Positions 1 to 8,600 of a stretch of DNA of 27,012 bases are shown here, in pieces (the first letter of the stretch is position 1; the number at the start of each line of letters is the position of its first letter). The notes beneath the pieces are model-generated. The model saw only the letters and a list, made by a program, of their open reading frames with translations. It did not search any database and was not told the origin of the DNA. Position numbers and translations under genes: made by a program. Source of the stretch: Candidatus Sungiibacteriota bacterium (GTDB taxonomy: Bacteria > Patescibacteria > Paceibacteria > Sungbacterales > SURF-37); the NCBI GenBank assembly GCA_016186145.1, contig JACPMF010000005.1, forward strand, positions 1 to 27,012, written 5' to 3'.

Positions 1-2
1 AT

Positions 3-599
3 CTACGAATAACGAACGCGTGGAGTATTGATCAAAATTCGGGTAAAGTATCGGTTAATTTTTTCGGAGATCTTCGCCTGAACGGCAACTCTATAGTTGA
101 TGTCAAAGCCATTACCGGCATGTGGGGCAAGTGGTCCATTGACGAGAACGGCAAGGTGGTTGCAAAGGAGGTGGAGACGGAGGTGTTGACGGTAAAAGAG
201 AATGCGACATTCGGGTCTGTTGAAAGACGGATCGGAATTACAATTTACGATGAAGATACCGGTGAGCCATATTGTTTGAAGATGAAAGGGGGAGCGATGA
301 AGTCGGAAGCAGGAGCCTGTGGGACAACCGGGAATCAGGAATCAGGAATTATGAATCAGGGAACGTCAACGACTGAAACACAGGACATAATTGTTGAATC
401 AGGAATTATGAATAATGAATTAGGAAGTGAGACAGATAGCATGGCAAGCTCGACGGATTCGAGCGATTCACCAGAAGTAAGTTCAACGCCGGCGGTAGTT
501 GATACGACAGCGTCAACGGCAGAATCGGCGGATTCGACCACCTCGACGGATTCGATTAGCTCACCGCAGGAAGCGACAACAACAGCGCTTGCGATTTAA
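3..599 (+). CDS. C-terminal part of a large surface/adhesin-like protein (5' truncated)
   Basis: The reading frame is open from the first bases of the window to TAA at 597-599, so this is the end of a longer gene; the first internal ATG is at 120. The visible part holds two related segments, 'AWSIDQNSGKV' and 'KWSIDENGKVV', then 'ITIYDEDTGEPYCLKMK', a tail module I associate with giant secreted proteins of Parcubacteria-like genomes. After it comes a low-complexity Ser/Thr/Asp/Ala-rich tail (about residues 160-198 of the visible part), as in exposed stalks. Two stretches of this tail (NQESGIMNQ and ESGIMNNEL) are encoded by the 7-nt repeat arrays found throughout the window. An intrinsic terminator follows directly. 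Surface location is inferred; no catalytic domain is visible. Confidence 0.7.
   Translation, partial: LRITNAWSIDQNSGKVSVNFFGDLRLNGNSIVDVKAITGMWGKWSIDENGKVVAKEVETEVLTVKENATFGSVERRIGITIYDEDTGEPYCLKMKGGAMKSEAGACGTTGNQESGIMNQGTSTTETQDIIVESGIMNNELGSETDSMASSTDSSDSPEVSSTPAVVDTTASTAESADSTTSTDSISSPQEATTTALAI
331..427 (+). repeat. Heptanucleotide-period arrays inside the surface-protein gene
   Basis: Two short arrays, at 331-361 and 395-427, are built from 7-nt units such as GAATCAG, GAATTAT and GAATAAT. They are in frame and encode NQESGIMNQ-like peptides. The same units occur around 5247-5677, 23354-23439, 24025-24103 and 24911-24983. Confidence 0.75.
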
Positions 600-632
600 A
601 AAACCGCCCCGCTGCAGGCAGGGTGGTTTTTG
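600..632 (+). terminator. Rho-independent terminator after the surface-protein gene
   Basis: A 10-bp stem AAAACCGCCC (600-609) with GGGTGGTTTT (621-630), including one G-T pair, is followed by a short T run. It starts one base after the stop codon of the upstream gene. The A-rich 5' side could also let it work for the minus-strand gene that ends at 646. Confidence 0.75.
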
Positions 633-645
633 ATTTACAGCAAAA

Positions 646-720
646 TTATTCAACTCCGCTTTCGATTCCCAGTTTGCGCTCTACATATTTGAGGCGCGCG
701 AGCGCGTCTTCAAATTCATC
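646..720 (-). pseudogene. 3' remnant of the interrupted coiled-coil protein gene
   Basis: Read on the minus strand from 720 to the TAA at 646-648, this segment encodes D-E-F-E-D-A-L-A-R-L-K-Y-V-E-R-K-L-G-I-E, then S-G-V-E. It has no start codon. It fits as the natural C-terminus of the coiled-coil protein whose N-terminal part is at 999-1235: joining codon 1002-1004 (Asn) to codon 715-717 (Glu) gives an uninterrupted frame. An 'EFEDALARLKYVE..LGIESG' ending is, from memory, common in small CPR coiled-coil proteins. The GIY-YIG element at 717-1001 separates the two parts. Confidence 0.75.
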
Positions 721-976
721 CCGTTAGAGATAGGAAACGCTTCAAGCGATTTTTGAGATAGCGTCTACCCATGCCTGTTTTAAGATATTTTTCTCTCGAT
801 CGGGCATCGTTTTCGCTAAGGCACGCTTCGTAATAAATTAGTGTCCAAGGGCTTTCTGACCTTGTCCAAGTTGATTTTCCTTGGTTATGTTGCTTGAAGC
901 GTTTCCGTAAGTCATTTGAGCTGCCCGTGTACCATCGTTTACTTTTTTTGCTTTGGATTACATAGGTATAAAACAT
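716..976 (-). CDS. Small GIY-YIG nuclease family protein
   Basis: This 86-aa protein is a stand-alone GIY-YIG domain of the UPF0213/YhbQ-like type. Visible motifs are YVI near residue 5 (the 'GIY' strand), YTG near residue 16 (the 'YIG' strand), the LRKRFKQH helix with the conserved Arg, and YYEACLSENDARSREKYLK with the conserved acidic residue. Family members are metal-dependent DNA nucleases or related structure-specific enzymes. The gene sits in the loop of the inverted repeat 720-731/986-997, and its last codons (S-L-T-G) are encoded by that repeat. It resembles the second GIY-YIG gene at 9409-9669 (shared YYEACLS..DA..REKYLKT and a terminal L-T-G), which also lies inside an inverted repeat. 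No strong ribosome-binding site is visible. Confidence 0.9.
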   Translation of the reverse strand: MFYTYVIQSKKSKRWYTGSSNDLRKRFKQHNQGKSTWTRSESPWTLIYYEACLSENDARSREKYLKTGMGRRYLKNRLKRFLSLTG

Positions 977-1001
977 AAGGATTAAATCTCTAACGGGACT
1001 A
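717..1001 (-). mobile_element. Palindrome-ended GIY-YIG insertion (family 1), splitting a coiled-coil gene
   Basis: The element is bounded by a perfect 12-bp inverted repeat, CCCGTTAGAGAT (720-731) and ATCTCTAACGGG (986-997). It carries one small GIY-YIG gene whose last codons lie inside the inner repeat. Its outer ends, CATCCCGTTAG at 717-727 and CTAACGGGACT at 990-1000, recur almost unchanged (10/11 and 11/11) as an empty 58-bp copy at 19780-19837. No transposase is encoded. Removing about 281-284 bp (718 or 721 to 1001) restores the coiled-coil frame exactly. Possible modes are homing by the nuclease, mobilisation in trans, or removal at the RNA level; the sequence does not decide between them. 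Confidence 0.75.
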
Positions 1002-1235
1002 GTTTCTGTATACGATTTCCCCGCGTAGCTCGCTCACGTCTGTTTCAAGGCGTCCGAGTCTAGCATCCATTCTATCAAATCGTTCATCCATTCTATCAAA
1101 TCGTTCATCCATACCATCAAACCGTTTGTCCATTCCGTCTAGTCGTTTTTCAATAGTGTCAAAACGCCGACCGTTTTCGGTAAAGCCCTCTTGTACCATT
1201 TCGGCAAGTTTGTCGATGGTGACCTTCTGTTCCAT
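999..1235 (-). CDS. Coiled-coil protein, N-terminal part, cut short by the GIY-YIG element
   Basis: The chosen start is the ATG at 1233-1235 (MEQKVTIDKLAEMVQEGF). An upstream in-frame ATG would add a poorly protein-like extension that overlaps the opposite-strand promoter at 1275-1302. The 78-aa product is a coiled coil with 7-residue repeats (RFDxMDE/RFDGMDK), encoded by 21-bp repeats around 1068-1130. The reading frame stops at a TAG (999-1001) that belongs to the inserted element. The missing 24-25 residues are at 646-720. Proteins of this kind in CPR genomes are uncharacterised; oligomerisation through the coiled coil is the only role I can suggest. Confidence 0.7.
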   Translation of the reverse strand: MEQKVTIDKLAEMVQEGFTENGRRFDTIEKRLDGMDKRFDGMDERFDRMDERFDRMDARLGRLETDVSELRGEIVYRN

Positions 1236-1274
1236 ACCCCAACGATAGCAAGTGGGCGGTTTTTGGTCAATTGC

Positions 1275-1302
1275 TTGACATGATTTTTGGCAGGTGTATA
1301 AT
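1275..1302 (+). promoter_or_regulatory. Consensus sigma-70-type promoter for the rpoB-rpoC operon
   Basis: TTGACA at 1275-1280 and TATAAT at 1297-1302 are separated by 16 bp, predicting transcription from about 1309. The same TTGACA-N16-TATAAT layout occurs upstream of the minus-strand RNA at 16823-16850. Downstream on this strand are the GxxExxY gene and rpoB, so this is probably the main promoter of the RNA polymerase operon. Confidence 0.85.
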
Positions 1303-1308
1303 GAGACA

Positions 1309-1494
1309 ATTGAACCGGTAAAACTGGTAGCCAGCAATTGGTTACAAGCAGTTAGCGGCTTAAAAAGTAAATTTTAATACTGTTTTGCGAGACTTCGCTT
1401 TGAGAGCGAATAGCCAATAAATAATCGCAAAGTCAATAGTTATCCCTAAGAACAAGGGCCGTTTAGGGTATTTTAGTTTTGTGGGGGGAATCAG
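1309..1494 (+). promoter_or_regulatory. Structured leader upstream of the GxxExxY-rpoB operon
   Basis: The gap 1236-1543 has no gene. Downstream of the promoter it can fold into ACCGGT..ACTGGT near 1314-1329, a two-level hairpin TTTGCGA (1384-1390) / TCGCAAA (1425-1431) enclosing TTCGCT (1394-1399) / AGCGAA (1405-1410), and CCCTAA (1444-1449) / TTAGGG (1463-1468) followed by a T-rich run. The last stem overlaps an alternative CCCT/AGGG pairing (1444-1447 with 1454-1457). It could act as an attenuator for RNA polymerase genes; this is inference only. Confidence 0.4.
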
Positions 1495-1974
1495 CGAATA
1501 ACGAATCCGGTACGAATATACGAATTCCACGGTTATTTATGGTATGGCTAAACCAACCCTTAAAAGGCAAGACATTTTGTACCCGGAGGAAAGTTATAAA
1601 ATCATTGGAATATTGTTTGATGTTTATAATTATTTGGGTCCTGGCCATCACGAAAAATATTATCAACGAGCGGTAAGTTATGAATTGGAACAAAGGGGAG
1701 TTAATTTCAAGGAACAGTTGTTCGTGCCCGTATGGTATCGCGGGAAACCGATAGGACGGCAATATTTTGACTTTTTGGTGGATGGCAAAATCGTACTCGA
1801 GCTGAAAAAAGGTAACAGATTTTCCAAACGCCATATTGATCAAGTCTTAGAATATTTAAAATCCGGTGACTACCGGTTGGCTATAATTGCAAATTTTGGC
1901 AGTGACGGAATTGCATTTAGACGCATTATTAATTTTAAATAAGATTCGTAAATTCGTGATAGATTCGTAATTCG
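1495..1974. repeat. Inverted 7-nt-period arms framing the GxxExxY gene (family 3 cassette)
   Basis: The left arm 1495-1528 and the reverse complement of the right arm 1941-1974 match at 25 of 34 positions. Both are made of ACGAAT-based units of about 7 nt. The arms enclose the GxxExxY gene almost exactly, so a transcript could fold into a long imperfect stem with the gene in the loop. An empty version of the same arms is upstream of the FtsQ-like gene at 15004-15079. Confidence 0.7.
1544..1942 (+). CDS. GxxExxY family protein (PD-(D/E)XK-like)
   Basis: This 132-aa protein matches the GxxExxY family: GPGHHEKYYQRAVSYELEQRG contains the G-x-x-E-x-x-Y signature (residues about 33-39), and FDFLVDGKIVLELKKG carries the D...E-x-K arrangement of PD-(D/E)XK folds (residues about 73-88). 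Family members are small and of unknown function, and some lie in intervening sequences of 23S rRNA genes. Here the gene lies between the consensus promoter and rpoB, inside inverted 7-nt-period arms, and would be co-transcribed with rpoB. No Shine-Dalgarno site is seen before ATG 1544; the arms end only about 15 bases upstream. Nuclease activity is possible but not shown. Confidence 0.85.
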   Translation: MAKPTLKRQDILYPEESYKIIGILFDVYNYLGPGHHEKYYQRAVSYELEQRGVNFKEQLFVPVWYRGKPIGRQYFDFLVDGKIVLELKKGNRFSKRHIDQVLEYLKSGDYRLAIIANFGSDGIAFRRIINFK

Positions 1975-1984
1975 TTGATTATTT

Positions 1985-4900
1985 ATGAACAAGAAGTATT
2001 TCTCGCGATATAAAACGCCGCCTGCGGAACTGCCGGATCTCGCAAAAATTCAAACCGATTCCTACAGCTACTTTTTGAAAAAGGGCCTGCGGGAGCTTTT
2101 CGATGAAATATCGGCATTCCGCGATTTCGGAACAAAAGAACTTGTTTTGGAATTCAAGGATTATTATTTTGACGAACCGAAATTCACCGAGACATGGGCC
2201 AAAGAACACAATCTTTCGTACGAGGCGCCGCTTCGGGTAAAAACGCGTCTTACCAATAAACGGACGGGGGAAATAAAAGAACAGGAAATTTATCTTGGCG
2301 ATTTTCCGATCATGACCCAGCGCGGCACGTTTGTTGTAAACGGTGTTGAGCGCGTTATTGTTTCCCAGCTTATTCGCTCTTCCGGCGCTTACTTCACCGC
2401 AAACGTTGCTCGCGGCAGAAAATACTTTGGCGCGAAAATAATTCCGAATCGGGGGGCATGGCTTGAATTTGAAACGGAGCTTGACGGTTCAATTCATGTC
2501 CGCATTGATCGGAAACGGAAAATCGCCGCAACAGCGCTTCTCCGCGCGTTCGGCATTGAATCAAATGATGAAATTCTGCGGATTTTTTCAGAAACCGACG
2601 CTAAAGAACAGTTTTCCATTAAAAAGACGCTTGACCGTGATCCGACCAAAACGAAGGATGACGCTTATGTTGAAATATACAAACGGATCCGGCCCGGAGA
2701 GCTTGCTGCAACGGACAACGCCCGCTCACTGATTCAGGCGATGTTCAGTTTCGACCGGTATGATCTTGCGCCGGTTGGGCGGTTTAAGTTCAATCAGCGG
2801 TTGGTAACCGGTGACCAGTTGTCGGGTACCGGCAGGGCGGATAAGGTTGATCCGTCAAAAGAATCAAACCGGATTCTTAGCGCAGATGACTTGGTGCGGG
2901 TTATTGCGGAAATTATTCGCCTCAACAAGCTGGGAGATGCGCCAGCCGATGACATTGATCACTTGGGAAACCGGCGAGTTCGCGGCGCGGGAGAACTTTT
3001 GCAAAATAAACTCCGGGTCGGCATCGCGCGAATGGCGCGTATTATCCGCGACCGGATGTCCACGCTTGATATCTATACATTGACACCGGCCCAGCTTATA
3101 AACGCCCGGCCGTTCATGGCGTCGGTGAAGGAATTTTTTACTTCTTCCCAGCTTTCACAATTCATGGATCAAATAAACCCGCTTGCGGAGCTTGAACATA
3201 AGCGGCGGCTTTCTGCAATGGGTCCCGGAGGATTAACCAGGGAACGCGCCGGTTTTGAAGTGCGTGATGTTCATCCTTCACATTACGGCAGAATTTGCCC
3301 GATCCAAACGCCGGAAGGACAAAACATCGGATTGGTCGGACACCTTGCCGCATACGCCCGTATTAACGACTTCGGCCTTATCGAGACCCCGTATGTGAAA
3401 GTAAAAAGCGGCCGCGTGACCGGCGAGATTGAATACTTAGATGCCGCAGCGGAACAGAAATTCAACATTGCGCAGGCAGGCATTCAGGTTGAGGAGGGGG
3501 GAAGGATTCTTGAAGAGAAAATAGAAGCTCGCATCCAGGGGAATCCTGGTCTTGTTGAGCGGGAAAAAGTTGATTACGTTGATATCTCGCCGCAGCAGGC
3601 AATTTCAATCGCAACGAGCTTGGTTCCGTTTTTGGAAAACGACGATGCCAATCGCGCTATGATGGGCTCTAACATGCAGCGGCAGGCCGTGCCTTGCGTC
3701 AAACCGGAGCCGCCGTTGGTTGCAACGGGAGTTGAAGTGCGCGCGGCGCGGGATTCAGGGAGACTTATTATTGCGGATGAAGACGGAATTATTGAGAAGG
3801 CCGATGCTGCAGAAATTATTTTGAAATCAAGAAAAGGAAATGAATATCGTCATGAGCTGAATTCGTTTCTGCGGACAAATGCGTTTACGGCAATCCGGCA
3901 GAGGCCGCTTGTTGAGAAAAACCAAATCGTAAAAAAAGGAGACGTTCTTGCGGACAGCGCTTCGACCGGGAATGGAGAACTGGCGCTTGGCAAGAATCTT
4001 CTTGTCGCGTTTCTTTCGTGGCACGGTTCGAATTATGAAGACGCGATTATTATTTCCGACCGGCTCGTGAAGGACGATGTTTTTACTTCGATCCATATTG
4101 AGGATCATTCCATCGATGTTCGCGATACAAAACTGGGACCCGAGGAAACCTCTTACGATATTCCTAATGTATCCGAGGAAAAGCTGAAAAATTTGGATGA
4201 GGACGGAATTATCCGCATGGGCGCCGAAGTTCGCTCGAATGACATCCTCGTCGGAAAAATATCGCCGAAAGGAGAAACGGAATTGACTCCGGAGGAGAGA
4301 TTGTTACGGGCGATTTTCGGCGAAAAGGCGCGTGATGTGAAAGATACCTCTTTAACGCTTCCGCATGGCAAGCGCGGGCGCGTTGTCGGCATCAAAGTGT
4401 TTTCGCGGGAGCGCGGAGACAAACTTGATTCCGGGGTTATCACGCGGGTCCAGGTTGAGGTTGCCCAGCAGCGGAAAATCGCGGTCGGCGATAAGCTCGC
4501 GGGAAGGCACGGCAATAAAGGGGTGATCGCAAAAATTCTTCCGCACGAAGATATGCCGTATCTTGTCGACGGGCGTCCGGTGGATATTATTTTGAATCCA
4601 CTCGGTGTTGCTTCGCGTATGAACCTGGGGCAGATTCTTGAAACTCATTTGGGGCTTGCGGCAAAGAAGCTCGGATATCAGGCGATTACGCCAGCGCTTG
4701 CGGGGGTTTTGGAATCGGAAATTAAAGAAGAGCTGGTGAAGGCCGGTGTTCCGGCTGACGGAAAGATTGAGCTGTACGACGGGCTTACCGGAGATAAATT
4801 TAGAAATAAAGTTACTGTCGGGTATGCCTATATTATGAAACTGAACCATCTTGTTGAGGATAAAATTCACATGCGTTCGATCGGGCCGTATTCGCTTATC

Positions 4901-5242
4901 ACCCAGCAGCCGCTTGGCGGCAAGGCGCAGTTCGGAGGACAGCGTTTTGGAGAAATGGAGGTTTGGGCGCTTGAGGGATATGGCGCCGCGCACACACTTC
5001 AGGAAATGCTTACGATAAAATCCGATGATGTGCAGGGGCGGGCGGCGACATACGAATCCATTATTTCCGGAGAAAAAATAAGAAATCCGAACGTGCCGGC
5101 GTCTTTTAACGTTCTCGTGAATGAGTTGAAGGGTCTGGCGCTTAACGTAAAAATTGGCGGAATACAGCCGGAAGTGATTGATCAGCCAAGAGAAGATCGC
5201 AGAGCAAGAGAACCGGCAAAAAAAAGAGCGGTGGCGCGGTGA
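1985..5242 (+). CDS. rpoB: DNA-directed RNA polymerase subunit beta
   Basis: The 1085-aa beta subunit is much shorter than the E. coli one (1342 aa) because lineage-specific insertions are absent, as in other CPR bacteria. The rifampicin-pocket region is intact at about residues 386-450 (TSSQLSQFMDQ, then HKRRLSAMGPGGLTRERAGF). The equivalents of E. coli D516, H526 and S531 are present as D395, H405 and S410, while N518 is replaced by I397. Other hallmarks are GRHGNKGVIAK, RPVDIILNPLGVASRMN and the C-terminal YGAAHTLQEMLTIKSDD clamp segment. The start ATG 1985 gives a normal N-terminus (MNKKYFSRYKTP) but has no Shine-Dalgarno site; the upstream sequence is the right arm of a repeat. The usual direct rpoB-rpoC junction is interrupted by a four-helix-bundle gene. 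Confidence 0.98.
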   Translation: MNKKYFSRYKTPPAELPDLAKIQTDSYSYFLKKGLRELFDEISAFRDFGTKELVLEFKDYYFDEPKFTETWAKEHNLSYEAPLRVKTRLTNKRTGEIKEQEIYLGDFPIMTQRGTFVVNGVERVIVSQLIRSSGAYFTANVARGRKYFGAKIIPNRGAWLEFETELDGSIHVRIDRKRKIAATALLRAFGIESNDEILRIFSETDAKEQFSIKKTLDRDPTKTKDDAYVEIYKRIRPGELAATDNARSLIQAMFSFDRYDLAPVGRFKFNQRLVTGDQLSGTGRADKVDPSKESNRILSADDLVRVIAEIIRLNKLGDAPADDIDHLGNRRVRGAGELLQNKLRVGIARMARIIRDRMSTLDIYTLTPAQLINARPFMASVKEFFTSSQLSQFMDQINPLAELEHKRRLSAMGPGGLTRERAGFEVRDVHPSHYGRICPIQTPEGQNIGLVGHLAAYARINDFGLIETPYVKVKSGRVTGEIEYLDAAAEQKFNIAQAGIQVEEGGRILEEKIEARIQGNPGLVEREKVDYVDISPQQAISIATSLVPFLENDDANRAMMGSNMQRQAVPCVKPEPPLVATGVEVRAARDSGRLIIADEDGIIEKADAAEIILKSRKGNEYRHELNSFLRTNAFTAIRQRPLVEKNQIVKKGDVLADSASTGNGELALGKNLLVAFLSWHGSNYEDAIIISDRLVKDDVFTSIHIEDHSIDVRDTKLGPEETSYDIPNVSEEKLKNLDEDGIIRMGAEVRSNDILVGKISPKGETELTPEERLLRAIFGEKARDVKDTSLTLPHGKRGRVVGIKVFSRERGDKLDSGVITRVQVEVAQQRKIAVGDKLAGRHGNKGVIAKILPHEDMPYLVDGRPVDIILNPLGVASRMNLGQILETHLGLAAKKLGYQAITPALAGVLESEIKEELVKAGVPADGKIELYDGLTGDKFRNKVTVGYAYIMKLNHLVEDKIHMRSIGPYSLITQQPLGGKAQFGGQRFGEMEVWALEGYGAAHTLQEMLTIKSDDVQGRAATYESIISGEKIRNPNVPASFNVLVNELKGLALNVKIGGIQPEVIDQPREDRRAREPAKKRAVAR

Positions 5243-5246
5243 TCAT

Positions 5247-5677
5247 AATTAGGAATCAGGAAGTATGAATCATGAATCAGGAATCCGAAAAGAAAATTAA
5301 ATCATTTACTGATCTTGATGCATGGAAAGAAGGCCATAAACTTGTTTTATTCATTTATGAGATTACAAATGGCTTCCCAAAGGATGAAGTTTACGGTTTG
5401 GTAAGTCAAATGCGTAGGTGTGCTGTTTCTATTACTTCTAACATTGCCGAAGGCTTCAGTCGGCAGTCCTACAGAGAAAAAGCACAGTTTTATTCGACAT
5501 CGCAGGGGTCTGTTACAGAGCTTCAAAATCAGCTACTTATAGCTAAGGATGTCGGATACATGAATCAGGGAGTATTTCATAACATAGCGAATCAATCGGT
5601 GAAAGTTCACAAAATTATTAACGGGCTTATAAAGACATCGCGCATTCATTATTCATAATTCCTGATTCATAATTCAC
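5247..5677. repeat. Inverted heptamer arms framing the four-helix-bundle gene (family 3 cassette)
   Basis: The segment TGAATCATGAATCAGGAAT at 5266-5284 pairs with 5658-5676 at 18 of 19 positions; the surrounding bases 5247-5286 and 5645-5677 are further 7-nt-type units (GAATCAG, GAATCAT, GAATTAT). The left arm contains the gene's ATG and first five codons, and the right arm its last codons and stop. The cassette separates rpoB from rpoC. Its layout recalls 23S rRNA intervening sequences that carry the same protein family between complementary ends. Confidence 0.8.
5272..5658 (+). CDS. Four-helix-bundle protein (S23/IVS-encoded family) between rpoB and rpoC
   Basis: The 128-aa protein shows the family pattern: an N-terminal FTDLDAWKEGHKLVLFIYEIT helix, then FPKDEVYGLVSQMRRCAVSI with ITSNIAEGFSRQS (residues about 36-64), then amphipathic helices to the end. 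This is the 'S23 ribosomal protein' or IVS-encoded family, first seen in intervening sequences of 23S rRNA genes; its function is unknown. The start ATG lies inside the left heptamer arm (M-N-Q-E-S) and the stop inside the right arm (I-H-Y-S), so the cassette ends define both protein ends. It must be transcribed with rpoB and rpoC, with 29 bases to the rpoB stop and 26 to the rpoC start. The insertion appears tolerated because neither neighbour is damaged. Confidence 0.92.
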   Translation: MNQESEKKIKSFTDLDAWKEGHKLVLFIYEITNGFPKDEVYGLVSQMRRCAVSITSNIAEGFSRQSYREKAQFYSTSQGSVTELQNQLLIAKDVGYMNQGVFHNIANQSVKVHKIINGLIKTSRIHYS

Positions 5678-5684
5678 TTCGTTT

Positions 5685-8600
5685 ATGGAATCAACCAAAT
5701 CACAGGATTTCAACGGGATCACGATTCAGCTTGCCTCGCCGGAGGATATTTTGGAGTGGTCCAAAGGAGAGATCACAAAGCCGGAGACGATTAATTACCG
5801 TACGGCAAAACCCGAAAAAGACGGCCTTTTTGACGAGCGCATTTTTGGTCCGACCAAAGATTACGAATGTTATTGCGGCAAGTATCGCAGGGTTCGCTAC
5901 AAGGGAATTATTTGCGATAAATGCGGAGTGGAGGTAACTCGCGCGGTTGTCCGAAGAGAGCGGATGGGCCACATCAAGCTTGCCGCGGCGGTAAGCCATA
6001 TTTGGTTTTTACGCGGCGTGCCTTCGAAGATCGGGCTCTTGTTAGATCTTTCGGTCGCCGATCTTGAGCGGGTAATTTATTTTGCCGGCTATGTGATTAC
6101 GAAGGTGAATGACGACGCAAAAGATAAAGTGCTCGAAGCAATTGAAAAAGAATTCCGAGTGAAAACGAACAAAGCGGAAAAAGCGGAAGTCGAAAAATTA
6201 AAAACGGCAAAAGAAACCGCAAAAGAAGAGCTTCGTTCCATAACGCCGCTCAAGGTCCTTTCGGAGGTTGAATATCACCGGTTGTCTTTGAAATACGGCG
6301 ATGTTTTTGAGGCGGATATCGGCGCAGAGGCGCTTCGCCGCCTGCTCGAACGCATGGATTTGCGGGAGACCGTCAAAAAACTCGATGACGAACTGAAAGA
6401 ATCTCTGCCAGCGCAGCAGCGAAAAATTTTAAAGCGGTTGAAAGTGATTAACGGTATGATTCGGGCCGGGGTTCGCCCGGAATGGATGTTTCTTACCGTG
6501 CTTCCGGTTATTCCGCCGGATCTCCGGCCGGTGGTAGCACTTGACGGCGGGAGATACGCAACCTCCGATTTGAACGATCTCTATCGTCGCGTAATCAATC
6601 GTAATAATCGGCTGAAGCGGCTTTATGAATTAAAAGCGCCCGAAGTGATTACGAGGAATGAAAAAAGAATGTTGCAAGAGGCGGTGGACGCGCTTATTGA
6701 TAATTCGGTTCGCAGAGGCCAGGCACCGGCTGCAGCGCAAGCTCAACGGCGGCCGTTGAAATCTCTTGCCGATATGCTGAAAGGAAAACAGGGAAGGTTC
6801 CGGCAAAATCTTTTGGGAAAGCGCGTTGATTATTCGGGGCGATCGGTTATTGTTGTCGGTCCTCACTTAAAACTTCATCAATGCGGACTTCCGAAGGAGA
6901 TGGCGCTTGAACTTTTCAAGCCGTTTGTTTTGAGAAAAATTATTGATCGTGAACTTGCGCACAACATCCGCGGGGCGGGGCGGCTTTTGGAAGAGCGTCC
7001 GCCGGAAGTATGGGCGCTTTTGGAAGAAGTAATCGCCGAAGAAGAGCGCTTTGTGCTTTTGAACCGCGCGCCGACCTTGCATCGCCTTGGGATTCAGGCA
7101 TTCCAGCCGGTTCTTATCGAAGGGTTTGCGATTCAGATCCATCCTATGGTATGTCCGCCTTTTAACGCCGATTTTGACGGCGATCAAATGGCCGTTCATT
7201 TGCCGCTCACGGATGAGGCCCAACGGGAGGCAAGAGAGCTTATGCTCGCACCGGCGAATCTTTTGAAGCCGGCAACCGGCGAGCCGATTATTATGGCCGA
7301 TAAAGACATGGTTCTCGGCGTTTATTGGGCAACATTTATTGAAAAAGGGTTGAAGGGCGAGGGTAAAATTTTTCCGGATCCCGAGTCCGCTGTTTTTGCG
7401 GAGAGCATTGATGAAATAGATCTTCGAGCGGGAGTCACGGTGCGGCTTTCACCGAGGGAGGGAGAAAAACCGGCATTGGTGCCGACGTCGGTGGGTAGGA
7501 TTCTCTTTAACCGCGTTCTTCCTTCCGAGTATCCTTTTGTGAACAAGGAGTTGACCAAAAAAGATCTTGAAGAAGTGATAAGCGACATCATTCGCAGATA
7601 CGGATTTTCCCGGGCCGCTGAAATTCTTGATGCGGTAAAACGTTTCGGTTTCGCGCGAGCAACACTTTCGGCAATGTCGTGGGGAATGGGCGATCTTTCC
7701 ATTCCGGCAGAGAAGCCGGCGCTTATTGAAGAAGGGGAGCGCGCCGTCAGCCTGATTCAACAGCAATATCTTCGGGGTCTTCTGACGGACAAAGAGCGAT
7801 ACGAACGCGTTGTGGAAATATGGCGGGGGGTTATGGAAAAAATCAAGGATGCGCTGCCGAAAACTTTGGACTCAATGGGCCCCGTGTATTCAATGATCAC
7901 TTCGCGGGCAAGAGGGTCGTGGTTTCAGATTATGCAGATGTCCGGAATGAAGGGACTTGTGATCAATCCGGCGGGAAAAACAATTGAGCTGCCGGTGGTC
8001 TCGTCCTATAAAGAAGGATTGAGCGTATTGGAATATTTCATTTCAACCCACGGGGCGCGAAAGGGCACGGCGGATACGGCGCTTAAGACCGCGGTTGCCG
8101 GTTACCTGACGCGGCGGTTGGTTGATGTTTCGCAAGATATCACGATTGTTGAAGAGGATTGTAGGACAAAAAATGGCATTCCGGTCTGGCGCGAGGATTC
8201 CGTCGAAGTCGGACGACCCCTTCAACACCGGCTTTACTCGCGGTTCATGGCAGAAGACGCAAAAGATAAAAACGGAGCGGTGGTTGCCAAGAAAGGAGAG
8301 TTTATAGATCGGGAACGCGCCCTCTTGCTTGCAAATGCAGATGTCGATGTGGTGTGGGTTCGTTCGCCTATCACATGCCGGAATCTTCGCGGGCTTTGCC
8401 AGAAGTGTTATGGGTTGGACCTCGGACGGAACGAATTGGTGAAAGCCGGTGAGGCGGTCGGTATTGTTGCAGCACAGTCAATCGGCGAACCGGGGACCCA
8501 GCTTACGATGCGTACGTTCCATACCGGAGGGGTAGCCGGCGGCGGCGATATTACGACCGGTCTTCCGAGGGTGGAGGAAATTTTTGAAGTTCGTCCGCCA

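Noticed and set aside
331..427. CRISPR array.
   Set aside because: Units are 7 nt, degenerate and without spacers; there are no cas genes in the window.
1463..1843. A 126-aa minus-strand ORF opposite the GxxExxY gene.
   Set aside because: The plus-strand frame has the clear GxxExxY and E-x-K motifs; the minus frame has no recognisable features.
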